A stretch of 64,000 nt of DNA from Dyadobacter frigoris (GCF_005280585.1 NZ_SZVO01000021.1:1-64000), one strand, 5' to 3'. Positions 43,991-53,717 are shown, numbered from the stretch's first letter. Notes: generated by a model not told the origin, from the letters alone. Numbers and translations: made by a program.

Positions 43991-45502
43991 ATGAATATAT
44001 TTTCAATTTACACAGCAGCAGAAAACATTGCCGAAATTCAAAAGATTATTGATACTCAATTTCGACTGAATGAAGTGGTAACCGTAACTGATTTAACTGG
44101 AATCCAAACGGATTCCACCAATCAGTACTTAATTGTTAATGATGGAATCCGTTTACCAATTGACTGGAACAATGAATTCCCTCCCTACTTATTCCCGCTC
44201 CCATTATCATACAGCCAACAAAACCTATTGGCCATATTGTATGCCAGGCTGAATAATTATGAACTGGCTTATGCTTGTTGTGAAAATAATCAGCCCTTGC
44301 TAAAAGAAATTGACACCGTTAATTGTATCCAGAATGGTATTGAAATAACGCCTGTTCAAAAGCCCGGATATTTCGAAAGCCCTTACGACCAATACCGTTT
44401 CCTGCATAACCAGGCAATTACCATCCATTATGGAAACCTGACTAATTCGGGCTGGCACCAGCAATTGGACCAGTATTATGCAAGTGCATTTGAACAGGCC
44501 ACCAACGATGAGTGGAAGGCTTTTACCGGAAAACACCGGGCAACTTACTTGCTTGATCAGGAGGAATTAAATTGTGCCGAAAAACTTCTTGAGAGCTGTA
44601 TTTCCTTTGCCATTTCAGAAGATGCACGGCATGAACTGATGAGCGTTCAGTACGCGGTCTGGATGAAACAACTGGCTGTGCCGTACGACAAAGTTTTACT
44701 GGAAAAGATAAAAAACACACTTTGGCAGGTACTCCAGTACCAGGAAAAAAAACAGAATGCCGCACAATCCGCCCTACTTCTTATTGATGCATCGCATATC
44801 GCCAACATTACCGACAGTTTTGCCGAATCACTCGGATACATTAGCAGGGCGATTAATTTACTGGATGATCTGGATTTGCCTGAACTGCTTGCGAGCGCCC
44901 ATTACAGAAAAGGAACGCTGTTATACACGTGGTCGCAAAATGGAAATCCCCAGTTTCTGAAACCAGCCATGGAAGCCTATCAACGCGCGCTAAAAGTATT
45001 CACAAAAGAACAGGCCCCCGACACTTTCGCCGAAATACAGCATCATTTAGGTGTGATTTATTCGGAAATTCCGGACGAGGTCAGAAAAAAAAGCATTTGG
45101 GCGGCCGTTTCGATCAGCTCGTTTAATGAAGCTTTAAGTTATTTTACCCGGGAAAGTAATCCTTACGAATACGCGAGGGTATGTAACAATTTTGCCAATG
45201 CTTTAACCAAGTATCCGGACGCGAAGTTGTCGGACAATTATGCCAAAGCACTGTCATTTTACCGTGATGCACTGGAAATCAGGACAGCGGCGCTTTACCC
45301 GGGTGAAAGAACACTGACGATCTTGAATTTCCTTGAAGCCGCATGGCAGGTTGCCCAGCCCAACGAATTTGCAGAACAAAGCCTTTTTAAAGAAATGACC
45401 CGGCTTGCCAGTGAAGTAAAAAACCTTGTTGATGACGATTTTCTGCGAGACCAGGCAAACAGGCAACTGTTGCGGCTGGAGGAACTCCGGCTGGTACTTT
45501 AG
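43991..45502 (+). CDS. TPR-like helical repeat protein of the hydrogenase operon, unknown (503 aa)
   Basis: ATG at 43991, 8 nt after the 106-aa gene. The first about 80 residues (YLIVNDGIRLPIDW) form a mixed domain. From about 95 to 490 the protein is helical with TPR-like repeats, seen in LSYSQQNLLAILYARLNNYE, ALLLIDASHIANITDSFAES, EIQHHLGVIYSEIPDEVRKK and YEYARVCNNFANALTKYPDA. There is no signal peptide. It is the last gene of the island. TPR proteins often bridge protein complexes, so a role in anchoring or multimerising the soluble hydrogenase is plausible but unproven. Confidence 0.75.
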   Translation: MNIFSIYTAAENIAEIQKIIDTQFRLNEVVTVTDLTGIQTDSTNQYLIVNDGIRLPIDWNNEFPPYLFPLPLSYSQQNLLAILYARLNNYELAYACCENNQPLLKEIDTVNCIQNGIEITPVQKPGYFESPYDQYRFLHNQAITIHYGNLTNSGWHQQLDQYYASAFEQATNDEWKAFTGKHRATYLLDQEELNCAEKLLESCISFAISEDARHELMSVQYAVWMKQLAVPYDKVLLEKIKNTLWQVLQYQEKKQNAAQSALLLIDASHIANITDSFAESLGYISRAINLLDDLDLPELLASAHYRKGTLLYTWSQNGNPQFLKPAMEAYQRALKVFTKEQAPDTFAEIQHHLGVIYSEIPDEVRKKSIWAAVSISSFNEALSYFTRESNPYEYARVCNNFANALTKYPDAKLSDNYAKALSFYRDALEIRTAALYPGERTLTILNFLEAAWQVAQPNEFAEQSLFKEMTRLASEVKNLVDDDFLRDQANRQLLRLEELRLVL

Positions 45503-45544
45503 AAGGGAAGGATCGCATGATTATTTAGATTGCATCCTTAGCTT

Positions 45545-45953
45545 GTCGAATTTTCTCTAAGCGATCTTCCCTCCAGCTATATGACGGAATAATTACCTGG
45601 CGCATCAAAGCTGCCCAAGGTGAACTAACCCAGCAGCAGGCTCAGGATAGTATAGAAGCCTTTTCAGGCGCATTGCTGATATTTATAAAAATCCAACCGC
45701 GACGAACAAAGAAACAGGTGGCCACTCTTACTTGCGCTGGGCCAGTTTCGGCACCAATCATCCCTTTCGAGCAGTTGCGCAAGTGAGTATACTTGTCTAC
45801 ATGATTGCTGCTAGCCAAGACGATAGTTCTCCCATTTACGGACTCGCTTATGTTCGACTTGGATTTTTGCGTTTGGGTAAGACCAATTTAGTATATGATA
45901 CATGCATAGGATGCAATCACTATTTTAGCAGAAATAGAATATTGCCGTAAAGA
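45545..45953 (+). pseudogene. Frameshifted relic of an unknown gene
   Basis: Two overlapping plus-strand frames join into one sensible protein. The first gives GIITWRIKAAQGELTQQQAQ and DSIEAF; the second gives RRIADIYKNPTATNKETGGH, then SYLRWASFGTNHPFRAVAQV, to a TAA near 45950. The switch falls at a TTTT run (45661-45664), consistent with a 1-nt insertion. No family is recognised, and the 5' end is unclear because stops occur upstream. The rest of 45503-46216 holds no gene I can support. Confidence 0.45.
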
Positions 45954-46216
45954 TTCTGCTCCTTACGAGTAGGTTTGCCTTGCGAGCCCAATCTCAAACA
46001 ATGCCTATTTCTTGAAACAGTAATTCTTTATAGTAAGCCGATCAAAAACCACCGTTTTTCGCGACAAACAAAAAGTTGCCTCACACTTACATCCGAGACG
46101 GCCTGAAATTTCACTAACCGGTAAGTTGAGATCTCTTATTCTTTCACAACCCGGAACACCTCTCCCGGATCTGCGACAAGTAAACACTCGGCACTAGCTT
46201 GTTGGTATTGAAATAC

Positions 46217-46573
46217 TTACATCTTTTTAATATCTGTAATCTGAATCGGTCCTCCCGAAGGCGGTAACCTTAACTCAGGATTAGGACCCAGACACGTCTT
46301 TGTAATATTGCCGGAGATGGTGTAATTCCAGGTTTTTTCATCTTTACTAATTTCCCAGGCAGTATCCACATCACAAGCCGATACTTTTAGGAAACCTACA
46401 TTTGTATCCGGAACAACAAAAGTACCGTCGCCAGAGTATCTGGCTTGTAGGTTTTCAATGGTTCGGTATGTTGAACCATCACACCCACAGTCTTCATCAT
46501 CTCCTTTTGAGCATGATGATACAAAAAAGAACAGTAGAATGAAGTAGAATGGAGCCTTGATAATAAAGCGCAT
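46217..46573 (-). CDS. Small secreted lipoprotein, unknown (118 aa)
   Basis: A 118-aa protein with a lipoprotein signal: FYFILLFFFVSSCSKGDDED, lipidated Cys in the VSSC box, then acidic residues. The mature part has cysteines in DCGCDG, SACDVD and KTCLGP and looks beta-rich. No family is recognised. Such lipoproteins are common in Bacteroidota accessory regions. Its neighbours are the relic at 45.6-45.95 kb and the imelysin-like gene. Confidence 0.62.
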   Translation of the reverse strand: MRFIIKAPFYFILLFFFVSSCSKGDDEDCGCDGSTYRTIENLQARYSGDGTFVVPDTNVGFLKVSACDVDTAWEISKDEKTWNYTISGNITKTCLGPNPELRLPPSGGPIQITDIKKM

Positions 46574-46807
46574 ATAGAACGTTGCCGGATGATTATAATA
46601 AAGACCAACTAATAAGAAAATAGTTGGAATATTTAGACAAAAAATTTACTCTTCCTATAGCGGTGGCTTACATCAGTGTCTTTGTTGTTAATGAGAACGA
46701 TCTTCACCAGACCAAATCGGATCTCACAAAACCCTCATTTCATGATATAATAGTTATTTCTGACATTCCCGCAAAACCACTGTTTATATGGACGTTTGAT
46801 GTGAGGA

Positions 46808-47893
46808 TTATTCGTGAAAATTAAGACTAGCGACCATATCCTGTTGAATCAACAATTGCAATTTTGAAATCGATTCATATACATCAGCCACTTGCTTAGG
46901 GTTAGTCACTATTGCTTGTTCAAGTGGGCTTTTTATGAGTTCAAGTTTCAAAAAAATGTCAGTGAACTGTGCTTCAATTGCCGTACTTAGTTTTACATCC
47001 CCGGGTCTGGCATCAGCTTGATCCAGTAACCAATACAATGCCTTTATACCGAAGGTAGTTGTCCTCATTCCTGAAAAGATTTGTTGAACGCTTTGTAGTT
47101 CGGCACGGATAAAGGTGATTGACTCTCCGCCATATTTTGACTCTACCAGCTCCGGCTGGCCCGTTCCATGACTCACTCCCAAAGGTGCCCCGATCCGGTC
47201 ATCTTTGATTATTGAAATAGTAGAGATCATATTGTCGGCCAACACACCGAGAGAAGAACTCCGCTCAGGGCCACTGGAAGCCATGAAATTATTAATATAA
47301 CCATCACCAGCAATGCTCCATTGATACAATAGTTGATCACTTCGCTGCTTTAAATCCTGACAAAGTGCCCGGAGAAAGGCACCACGACGCGAACCCGTAG
47401 CTTTGAATGTTGATATCACGGAATCCGCATTACCATGATTGGTGCCAAATATCAGATACTCTATTGCCGCCAGACCGGTAGACGCCTCATTAAGTGTTTG
47501 TACATAGGCAAGATCAAATTGTGGAATATCTGACAATATAACATCCTCTATCGCTGTTATATTTGCGTCGGAATAGCATTTCAACGATTTGAAGTCGTCG
47601 CTGAATTTTCCCTGCAAAAATATGGATGACAATTTCCACGAAATTACCGTATTAGTCCATTCTCTTCTTAATGTAAGCAGTTTCTGGGTATTTGTTGAAT
47701 CGTAGACATATGAATTTGCAAATTCATTTAGTGCATTTACGGAGTTTTGAAGATCGAGAAAGCTCCGGATAATTACTGCGTTGCCTACCCCTTGTATAAC
47801 AAGCTCGCGATTTGAAATATAGGTAGGTTCGGGCTGTTTTTCCTTGGAACAGGCCAGCAAAACCAATAAAGAAAAACATAGAAAATATTTCAT
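46808..47893 (-). CDS. Imelysin-like lipoprotein (M75 family, degenerate motif)
   Basis: A 361-aa lipoprotein: FLCFSLLVLLACSKEKQPEP gives a lipobox LLAC. The all-helical imelysin fold is indicated by RREWTNTVISWK, TGLAAIEYLIFGTNHG and late helices ending in QQDMVASL. Imelysins usually carry a GxHxxE motif; here the position reads GLAAIE, so histidine is absent and only Glu is kept. Imelysins take part in periplasmic or surface iron handling in several bacteria. The family assignment is firm, while the function of this variant is not. It is divergent from the 47983 lipoprotein gene. Confidence 0.82.
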   Translation of the reverse strand: MKYFLCFSLLVLLACSKEKQPEPTYISNRELVIQGVGNAVIIRSFLDLQNSVNALNEFANSYVYDSTNTQKLLTLRREWTNTVISWKLSSIFLQGKFSDDFKSLKCYSDANITAIEDVILSDIPQFDLAYVQTLNEASTGLAAIEYLIFGTNHGNADSVISTFKATGSRRGAFLRALCQDLKQRSDQLLYQWSIAGDGYINNFMASSGPERSSSLGVLADNMISTISIIKDDRIGAPLGVSHGTGQPELVESKYGGESITFIRAELQSVQQIFSGMRTTTFGIKALYWLLDQADARPGDVKLSTAIEAQFTDIFLKLELIKSPLEQAIVTNPKQVADVYESISKLQLLIQQDMVASLNFHE

Positions 47894-47982
47894 ATAGATT
47901 TCTGAAACTGCTACTTACTTTTATAGCCTCATTTTCGTTGTAACTGTAAGTAAATCAATGGCTATATAAAAACCGCATTGTG

Positions 47983-48603
47983 ATGAATAAAATTGTCCGC
48001 ATCCTTATGTTTTTTTGTCTATCAGGGATTTTATGGGATTGTAAAAAGAATAATCCTAAGCCCGACAATACCAATCCATTTGAAGGATGGAAATTAGAAG
48101 GAGAAACTAACGACCGTCCCGGGCCGGGATTTTCTTGGCGGCTATCGACAGATAATCAAACGGACGGATATTTTGATCTTGCCGCAGACCGTCTGTTTTA
48201 CCTGAATATGTCGAGTGAACATACCAGAGACGTAATCCTTACAGTTACCAAACGGGATGACTCCTTCATTGATCCAACTTTTAGAATTTACGGTCGTTTC
48301 CAGCAATGTTTGCTGATGTCAACACCAACAATTTCATCAGGAGCTTTCAAAGCATCAGGAATTTTTCAGGGGGATGGGATCGGGAGCAACTCTCTGTATT
48401 ACGGAATTACCTGGACACCAGCTCTGTCAAAAAGCCCGGTTAACAGCAAAGAAACATACAAATTCAAAGTTTACATAGATAGCAAAGACTCACTATGCAC
48501 CGAAGGCTTTGTTCAGGTTGATATGGTTGCCCCGGCTGTAATCAATAGTAAAGGAAGTTACCTGGATGGAGATCACCTGTATTTTGTAAAAAAAAGCAGG
48601 TAA
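47983..48603 (+). CDS. Secreted lipoprotein, unknown (206 aa)
   Basis: ATG at 47983 (a GTG one codon earlier is also possible). The lipoprotein signal is MNKIVRILMFFCLSGILWDC, followed by a Lys/Asn/Pro-rich linker. The mature protein looks like one beta-sandwich domain (GFSWRLSTDNQTDGYFDLAA). I recognise no family. It is divergent from the imelysin-like gene with an 89-nt shared promoter gap, so joint regulation is possible. Confidence 0.6.
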   Translation: MNKIVRILMFFCLSGILWDCKKNNPKPDNTNPFEGWKLEGETNDRPGPGFSWRLSTDNQTDGYFDLAADRLFYLNMSSEHTRDVILTVTKRDDSFIDPTFRIYGRFQQCLLMSTPTISSGAFKASGIFQGDGIGSNSLYYGITWTPALSKSPVNSKETYKFKVYIDSKDSLCTEGFVQVDMVAPAVINSKGSYLDGDHLYFVKKSR

Positions 48604-48643
48604 TGTTTCTGCTCTATCATCAACTCTGAGAACTATCAAAACG

Positions 48644-48957
48644 AAGTGATTTGAAGTAAACCTTACCCCTCCTTTCTATACCAACTTTGGCAGGTTTATA
48701 GCCTTGGGTAAAACTATTTATAAACCACGCCTGCTCCTTCCCGGATATGGGCGAAATAACAATTGAGGACGATGTAATGATTGCTCCTCGGGTGAACCTG
48801 ACATCAGGTAAGATCATCCCCTCGATCCGGAGGAGCGGCGACGATCTTACCTGATGTCAAGATTGGCGAAAACGCAATTATTGCAGCTGGTTCATTAGTT
48901 AGCAGGAACTTGCCAGCTAATGCAATCGCAGCAGGTATTCCATCAAAAAATTGTTAA
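48644..48957 (+). pseudogene. Remnant of a hexapeptide-repeat (maltose O-acetyltransferase-like) gene
   Basis: The plus strand encodes pieces of a left-handed beta-helix acetyltransferase. PPFYTNFGRFIALGK comes first. A frameshift near 48710 is followed by FINHACSFPDMGEITIEDDV and MIAPRVNLTS. After a break, ATILPDVKIGENAIIAAGSL and VSRNLPANAIAAGIPSKN lead to TAA at 48957. The usual N-terminal helical domain and the central repeats between NLTS and ATILPDV are missing. A 17-bp inverted repeat sits at the break. The gene cannot make a working enzyme. Confidence 0.75.
48799..48859. repeat. 17-bp inverted repeat at the acetyltransferase break point
   Basis: TGACATCAGGTAAGATC (48799-48815) is the exact reverse complement of 48843-48859. 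The right arm is the natural coding sequence for the ILPDV turn; the left arm is an inverted copy of it placed where other repeats should be. The 27-nt spacer has further partial pairing. Confidence 0.8.
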
Positions 48958-49295
48958 AATGATCTGGGTAATACATTACTTACACCATTTTAATTAGCCC
49001 TTTTGTTTTCAGGAGGACTTATTGCAATATAATGACGTCCTGTATCTCAGCTTACTCTGCATTGCCCCGGTCAATAATAAGCACTTTAATGTGTGTTAAA
49101 AGGCAGGGTACTTGTCTGCGCCCCCCTGACTTCACTCGTTATTTAGCAATTGGGCTACGAAATATAAAGCCAGAACAAATCCCCTGAATATTTACAAAAT
49201 ATCCACATGCATTTTGAATATCACTAGTAGCGTTAATCTGATAAAGATGCCCCTCAATCCCATGGAATACCAAATGTCCTGACAAAAAATGAAAC
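48958..49295. other. Intergenic stretch
   Basis: 338 nt between the acetyltransferase remnant and the BclA-like gene's 3' end. I see no gene, strong hairpin or repeat in it. Confidence 0.4.
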
Positions 49296-50156
49296 CTACC
49301 GAAGCTTTGTTATAACCAGATGGGCAGAAACAGGATTTACTCCTCCGGCAAGCGGAGTGATTGTCAATGAAGAAAAGCTCACGGCCGGGTTTCTTAATTG
49401 TAAAGTAGAAAATCCAATAGTTTCGACAAGGGCCATCCCTACAATTTGTGAAGTCCCCGTTGCCCTTCCCACAACCGTATACGCCAGATCTACCCCATTA
49501 ATATTCAACACGAGCTGACCCGCTTCCATCACACTCACCTGAAAGGAGACCTGATAAATACCAGGATCATTCAAAAGAAAAGTATTATTATCAACACGTT
49601 GAATCCCTTCACTGACAACTGAATTTTGAGGAAACGATACTGCGTTTCCCGGGGCAACCGTAGCCGCATTATCCGGAGGTGACAAAGCATAAAAGTCGGC
49701 AAATGCGAGAGCTCCTGCCGCGGTGGCGGTAGTTGCTGTTGCGGCGGTCTTTGCATGCAGCGCATACGGAACACTCAGCAGCTCACTCGTTCCGGAAATC
49801 GTGTAACTTGTGCCTCCTGCCGGGTCTGTTTCGATCTTAATAAAATACGGTCCGTTTGTCCAGTCAATGGATACAAATGCTCCGGTAACAACAGTGCCTG
49901 TGCCAACGGACAATGTCACCAATCCATTGGCGTTGGTACCAGGCGTATGGGTTTCCACATAGACGGCTGTTCCCCCGACCGAACCCCGCAGGATGCTTAT
50001 CTTCATACCTACTGTCTGGCTAACCACCAAATCACCTGCCCCATCCCGGATCACTGCCTGATAACTCATTTTTTCCGGAGCCTGAGCATAAAGAGCCATG
50101 CCGATGAACATGATCAAAGATAAGATTGCACCCGTTTTACGTAGCGTTGCTGCCAT
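49296..50156 (-). CDS. Secreted protein with BclA-like C-terminal domain
   Basis: A 286-aa protein. The signal peptide is LSLIMFIGMALYAQAPEK. An N-terminal domain common in Bacteroidota (KMSYQAVIRDGAGDLVVSQT to PYALHAKTA, about 28-140) is followed by an Ala/Thr-rich hinge (AATATTATAAGALAFA). The C-terminal domain (about 155-286) is a C1q/TNF-like jelly roll of the BclA exosporium type (LNDPGIYQVSFQVSV, LVLNINGVDLAYTVVGRATG). Such proteins are surface or tail-fibre-like adhesins. The gene starts 4 nt after the T9SS protein stop, so the two are an operon. Confidence 0.75.
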   Translation of the reverse strand: MAATLRKTGAILSLIMFIGMALYAQAPEKMSYQAVIRDGAGDLVVSQTVGMKISILRGSVGGTAVYVETHTPGTNANGLVTLSVGTGTVVTGAFVSIDWTNGPYFIKIETDPAGGTSYTISGTSELLSVPYALHAKTAATATTATAAGALAFADFYALSPPDNAATVAPGNAVSFPQNSVVSEGIQRVDNNTFLLNDPGIYQVSFQVSVMEAGQLVLNINGVDLAYTVVGRATGTSQIVGMALVETIGFSTLQLRNPAVSFSSLTITPLAGGVNPVSAHLVITKLR

Positions 50157-50160
50157 AGAT

Positions 50161-50940
50161 TTAGTTTTTAATAATCTTGAATTGTTTTATTTCACTTTCA
50201 CCAACAATCCGGATCATGTAAGCGGCTGGCGAAAGCCGGCTCATATTTATTATGCTTTCTCCTTCTGCAAGTTTGCTGTTCTCTACTATTCTTCCACTCA
50301 AATCAAATATCTGATACGTGCGGATTTCATTTTTAATGGTGAGCAAATGCAGATACCCCTGAACAGGATTAGGATATGCGATTGCATTTGCAATGTTATT
50401 GATCCTTACAGCTCTTATTGTGGAATAGGCGAAAGTCTGGTCCAGATCGGTCTGTTTGAGCCGATAATAACTGACACCGGAATATGGGAGAGCATCTGTC
50501 CAACTGTATTTTTTCAGCGTACTGCTGTTGCTTATCGTAACATCTACACGGGCTACTTCAGCGAATGTCGTACCATTGACGCTTCTTTCAACGGTAAAAA
50601 AGTCATTATTGATTTCAAAAGCTGTTTCCCAATGAACCAATACATGTTGGCTATTTTCGGCCGTTACGGGTAATGCCTCAAAAGAAACCAGGGTAACTGG
50701 CAACGGAGCATTAGCAAAAGGCTGCTGCACTCCCTGATTGACAGTGCCGCTCGCAGCCGAGGTACTAATATAAAAAACCTGCCCGACAGAATAGCTCACC
50801 GAGCCCCCGCTTCCCGCTACATTGCCACCGGACGAGACACCACCCTGCTGGGCGAAAGAAGATTGGAAGCAAAAGACCAACAGCAGAACAGAGTAATATG
50901 CAGAGAGACCATGGTATAATACGTTGCTCCTGATTTTCAC
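50161..50940 (-). CDS. T9SS type A sorting-domain protein
   Basis: A 259-aa protein if started at the GTG at 50940, which places the signal peptide (YYSVLLLVFCFQSSFAQQ) at the N terminus; another GTG 23 codons earlier is possible. After a Gly/Ser-rich stretch (GGVSSGGNVAGSGGSVSYSV) comes a fibronectin-like region (VLVHWETAFEINNDFFTVER). The C-terminal type IX sorting domain reads AYPNPVQGYLHLL and ends in IKQFKIIKN. It should be exported across the outer membrane by the type IX system and anchored or released. It is co-transcribed with the BclA-like gene. Confidence 0.82.
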   Translation of the reverse strand: MKIRSNVLYHGLSAYYSVLLLVFCFQSSFAQQGGVSSGGNVAGSGGSVSYSVGQVFYISTSAASGTVNQGVQQPFANAPLPVTLVSFEALPVTAENSQHVLVHWETAFEINNDFFTVERSVNGTTFAEVARVDVTISNSSTLKKYSWTDALPYSGVSYYRLKQTDLDQTFAYSTIRAVRINNIANAIAYPNPVQGYLHLLTIKNEIRTYQIFDLSGRIVENSKLAEGESIINMSRLSPAAYMIRIVGESEIKQFKIIKN

Positions 50941-51444
50941 TTTTTTAGGTTTAGGGTTGATGTTGTAATAATAACAAATATAATTTAAATGATCTAATAA
51001 ATTCGTCACCTATCGCACAATACCATATCGGAAGATTATTCTAACTACAACCTTCTTTCCGCCTTTGGTTTTGGATCCAGTACTTGCCTTTGTTCTACTT
51101 AAAAAGTTTCACAATTTCGGAGATCATCAAGGGCAGAAAGTGCAAAAAGTGCTGTATAAAAAACGTTCATTTTAACGGTGGTTTTTGAGAGACTTGCCAT
51201 GAAGAATTACCCTTTCAAGAAATCAGTTTTTTTAGACAAGATATTTTTAGGCTTTATACAGAAATGATTTAAAAGCGGTGCATTTTGTAAGACAGTCTTA
51301 AAAAAAGATTACTAAGAGCTGATGCAGTTTGTGGCAATTACAAGATTATCATAAAAAATCTTTAAGATAGTAAGTAGTCTGATACTCATTACTTAGCAAC
51401 TACAACGTGAAACACAACTGCACTTAGGGCCAAGCCGGACCATT
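50941..51444. other. Intergenic stretch
   Basis: About 500 nt between the T9SS gene start and the hybrid kinase 3' end. It is AT-rich, with no gene supported. It presumably carries the promoter of the T9SS/BclA-like pair. No clear terminator hairpin was found. Confidence 0.35.
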
Positions 51445-53703
51445 TCAATTAATAGGCGGGGGTACTTTCTGATACCATTTCTCCAGTTTACTCATTAACT
51501 CTTCCACCTTAATTGGCTTACCCAAATAATCGTCCATGCCCGCTTCGAGGCATTCTTGTTCAACACCTCCCATTGTATTGGCTGTGAGCGCAATAATCAC
51601 AGGTTGTTTTACAATTGTCTGCCGAATAAGGCGAGTTGACTCCAGACCATCCATGAAGGGCATTTGCATATCCATCAGGATAAGTCCATAATCCTTCTGG
51701 TGTGCTGCTTCAAGAGCTTCACGGCCATCTTTGGCCAGATCGGGCTTATAACCAAGTTTATACAGAAAATTCAGGATCACATGCTGGTTTATCAGATTGT
51801 CTTCGGCTACCAGTAAAACAAATGGATATTTTTCAGAAAAATCAGTAAACATTTTTCTCTTTGCAACAGGTTCGCGGATATCAGCAGTCTGTTTCTGAAG
51901 CGCATTGAGGATATGTTTGCTCAAAACATGTTGCCTTGTTGGCTTAGTAAGCACGGAAGCGAAAAGCTCGCGCTGGCTTTGCTGCAATTCCTGACCAATG
52001 GAACTAAGTAAAATAATCGGGAGAGCCGGAGAGCGTCTTTTAATATGGGAGGCCAGCATCAATCCGTCCATATCCGGCATTTGCATATCGGTAATCACCA
52101 GATCGATGACTGGATTTGCAGTCAATAGGGTCAACGCTTTTTGTCCGGAACTTGCTAGTATGGGGAATAGATTCCAGGATTCCAACTGCCTTTCCAATAT
52201 GGCAAGATTTGTGGGGTTATCATCCACGACCAGAATTTGTTTGCCCTTCTGCTCCCCCATGTTATAGTTGGTATACGGTGCCAGAATTTTCGTTCCTGTG
52301 CGCGTCTTGACTGTAAAAGAAAAAGTAGAACCTTGTTCAGGTTCACTGGATACGGTAATTTCTCCGCCCATTAACCGGACAAGCTTTTCAGATATAGCCA
52401 GGCCAAGACCCGTACCACCATATTTTCGTGTAGTAGAAGAATCCACCTGAGAGAAAGGATTAAAAAGTCCGTCCAATTTATCCGCAGCTATACCGATTCC
52501 GGTATCCTTTACGCCAAATCTTAATTGAAGTTCTCCCGCAGTATCCTCTTTTCCCAGGGTTACAAGAATATAAACCTCACCTTGTTGGGTAAACTTAAGC
52601 GCATTTCCAACCAAATTGATCAACACCTGTCTGAGACGTAAAGAATCTCCTACGATTTGCAGAGGCACATTATCTTCAATATGATAAACCAGATCGAGAC
52701 CTAATTTTGTAGCCCTGGTACCGAACATATCCAGAACATCTTCTATACATTGGCGCAGGTTAAAATCCTCGCGCTCGATCTCCAGATTGCCGGATTCGAT
52801 TTTTGAAAAATCAAGAATGTCATTGATCACACTGATCAGCGCATCACCACAGGTAGCAATCGTTTCGGTAAACATATGCTGTTCCTCCGACAAGGACGTT
52901 TCCTGAAGCAAAGCAGTCATTCCTATAACTCCGTTCATTGGGGTACGGATCTCGTGGCTCATAGTTGCCAGGAATATACTTTTAGCCTGGTTTGCTTTTT
53001 CAGCTTCACTGCGAGCTTTTTCGAGTTCAATATTCGATTCCCTTAGCCGTATATTGGCCTGCTTTTGGATTTCTTCGTTGCGTTTTCTTTCTTCGGAAAG
53101 CAGGGCCTCTTTTTGTAGCTCTGCCATTGCCATGGCCTGACTTATCTGCAGGTCACTATATTTCTGAAGCATGTATGCCCATAATCCGCAGATGAAAAAA
53201 ATCACTGCGGCCAGTAAAATATGAATGGAAAAAGTAAGCAGATCAAAATATTCCAACCTGGTGAAATAAACTTGCGAATAACCCGAATTTTGCAAATAAC
53301 CAAAGATTGCATGGTGCACAAGTACCAAAATCAGCATGGGAATTTGTAGTTTCCATTTTTGGTAAGTGATAAGTATTGCACTACCAATGAAAGCATAAAA
53401 ATGCATTTCGAAGAGCCCGTGCATCTGAAAAATATACTGGGCCATAAAAATCCCCAGCACGACACTTAAAACATACTGATAAAGATCAGAGGAAGGCAGC
53501 AACAATTTGGTTGAATAATAGGCCAGTAATGATAGCCCTCCTACGCCGAAAGCAATTAACCAGGTGTCGTAAAATGATGCAAAAACAAGGCCAGTGACGA
53601 AATATCCAAGCAGGAAATAATTCATCACCCTGTCCGATCTTTCCTTCACCCCCGATACAATAGCCAGGGCATTATCACCGGACGCGGCAGGCTTGGAATT
53701 CAT
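51445..53703 (-). CDS. Hybrid sensor histidine kinase with two receiver domains
   Basis: A 752-aa membrane kinase. It has about six N-terminal TM segments (30-190), a coiled coil (200-245), and HisKA with [17 protein letters not shown]. The HATPase has [23 protein letters not shown] and [12 protein letters not shown]. Two REC domains follow: [11 protein letters not shown] with Asp in [11 protein letters not shown], and [10 protein letters not shown] with Asp in [11 protein letters not shown]. Both phosphate-accepting aspartates are present. No separate HPt or output protein is encoded nearby. It is 14 nt downstream of the redoxin-like gene on the same strand, so redox sensing is a tempting but unproven link. 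Confidence 0.92.
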   Translation of the reverse strand: MNSKPAASGDNALAIVSGVKERSDRVMNYFLLGYFVTGLVFASFYDTWLIAFGVGGLSLLAYYSTKLLLPSSDLYQYVLSVVLGIFMAQYIFQMHGLFEMHFYAFIGSAILITYQKWKLQIPMLILVLVHHAIFGYLQNSGYSQVYFTRLEYFDLLTFSIHILLAAVIFFICGLWAYMLQKYSDLQISQAMAMAELQKEALLSEERKRNEEIQKQANIRLRESNIELEKARSEAEKANQAKSIFLATMSHEIRTPMNGVIGMTALLQETSLSEEQHMFTETIATCGDALISVINDILDFSKIESGNLEIEREDFNLRQCIEDVLDMFGTRATKLGLDLVYHIEDNVPLQIVGDSLRLRQVLINLVGNALKFTQQGEVYILVTLGKEDTAGELQLRFGVKDTGIGIAADKLDGLFNPFSQVDSSTTRKYGGTGLGLAISEKLVRLMGGEITVSSEPEQGSTFSFTVKTRTGTKILAPYTNYNMGEQKGKQILVVDDNPTNLAILERQLESWNLFPILASSGQKALTLLTANPVIDLVITDMQMPDMDGLMLASHIKRRSPALPIILLSSIGQELQQSQRELFASVLTKPTRQHVLSKHILNALQKQTADIREPVAKRKMFTDFSEKYPFVLLVAEDNLINQHVILNFLYKLGYKPDLAKDGREALEAAHQKDYGLILMDMQMPFMDGLESTRLIRQTIVKQPVIIALTANTMGGVEQECLEAGMDDYLGKPIKVEELMSKLEKWYQKVPPPIN

Positions 53704-53717
53704 AATTCTTTATGAAG

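Noticed and set aside
46624-46824. A 66-codon plus-strand frame as a gene
   Set aside because: It starts with TTG, overlaps the imelysin 3' end and has no family or spacing support.
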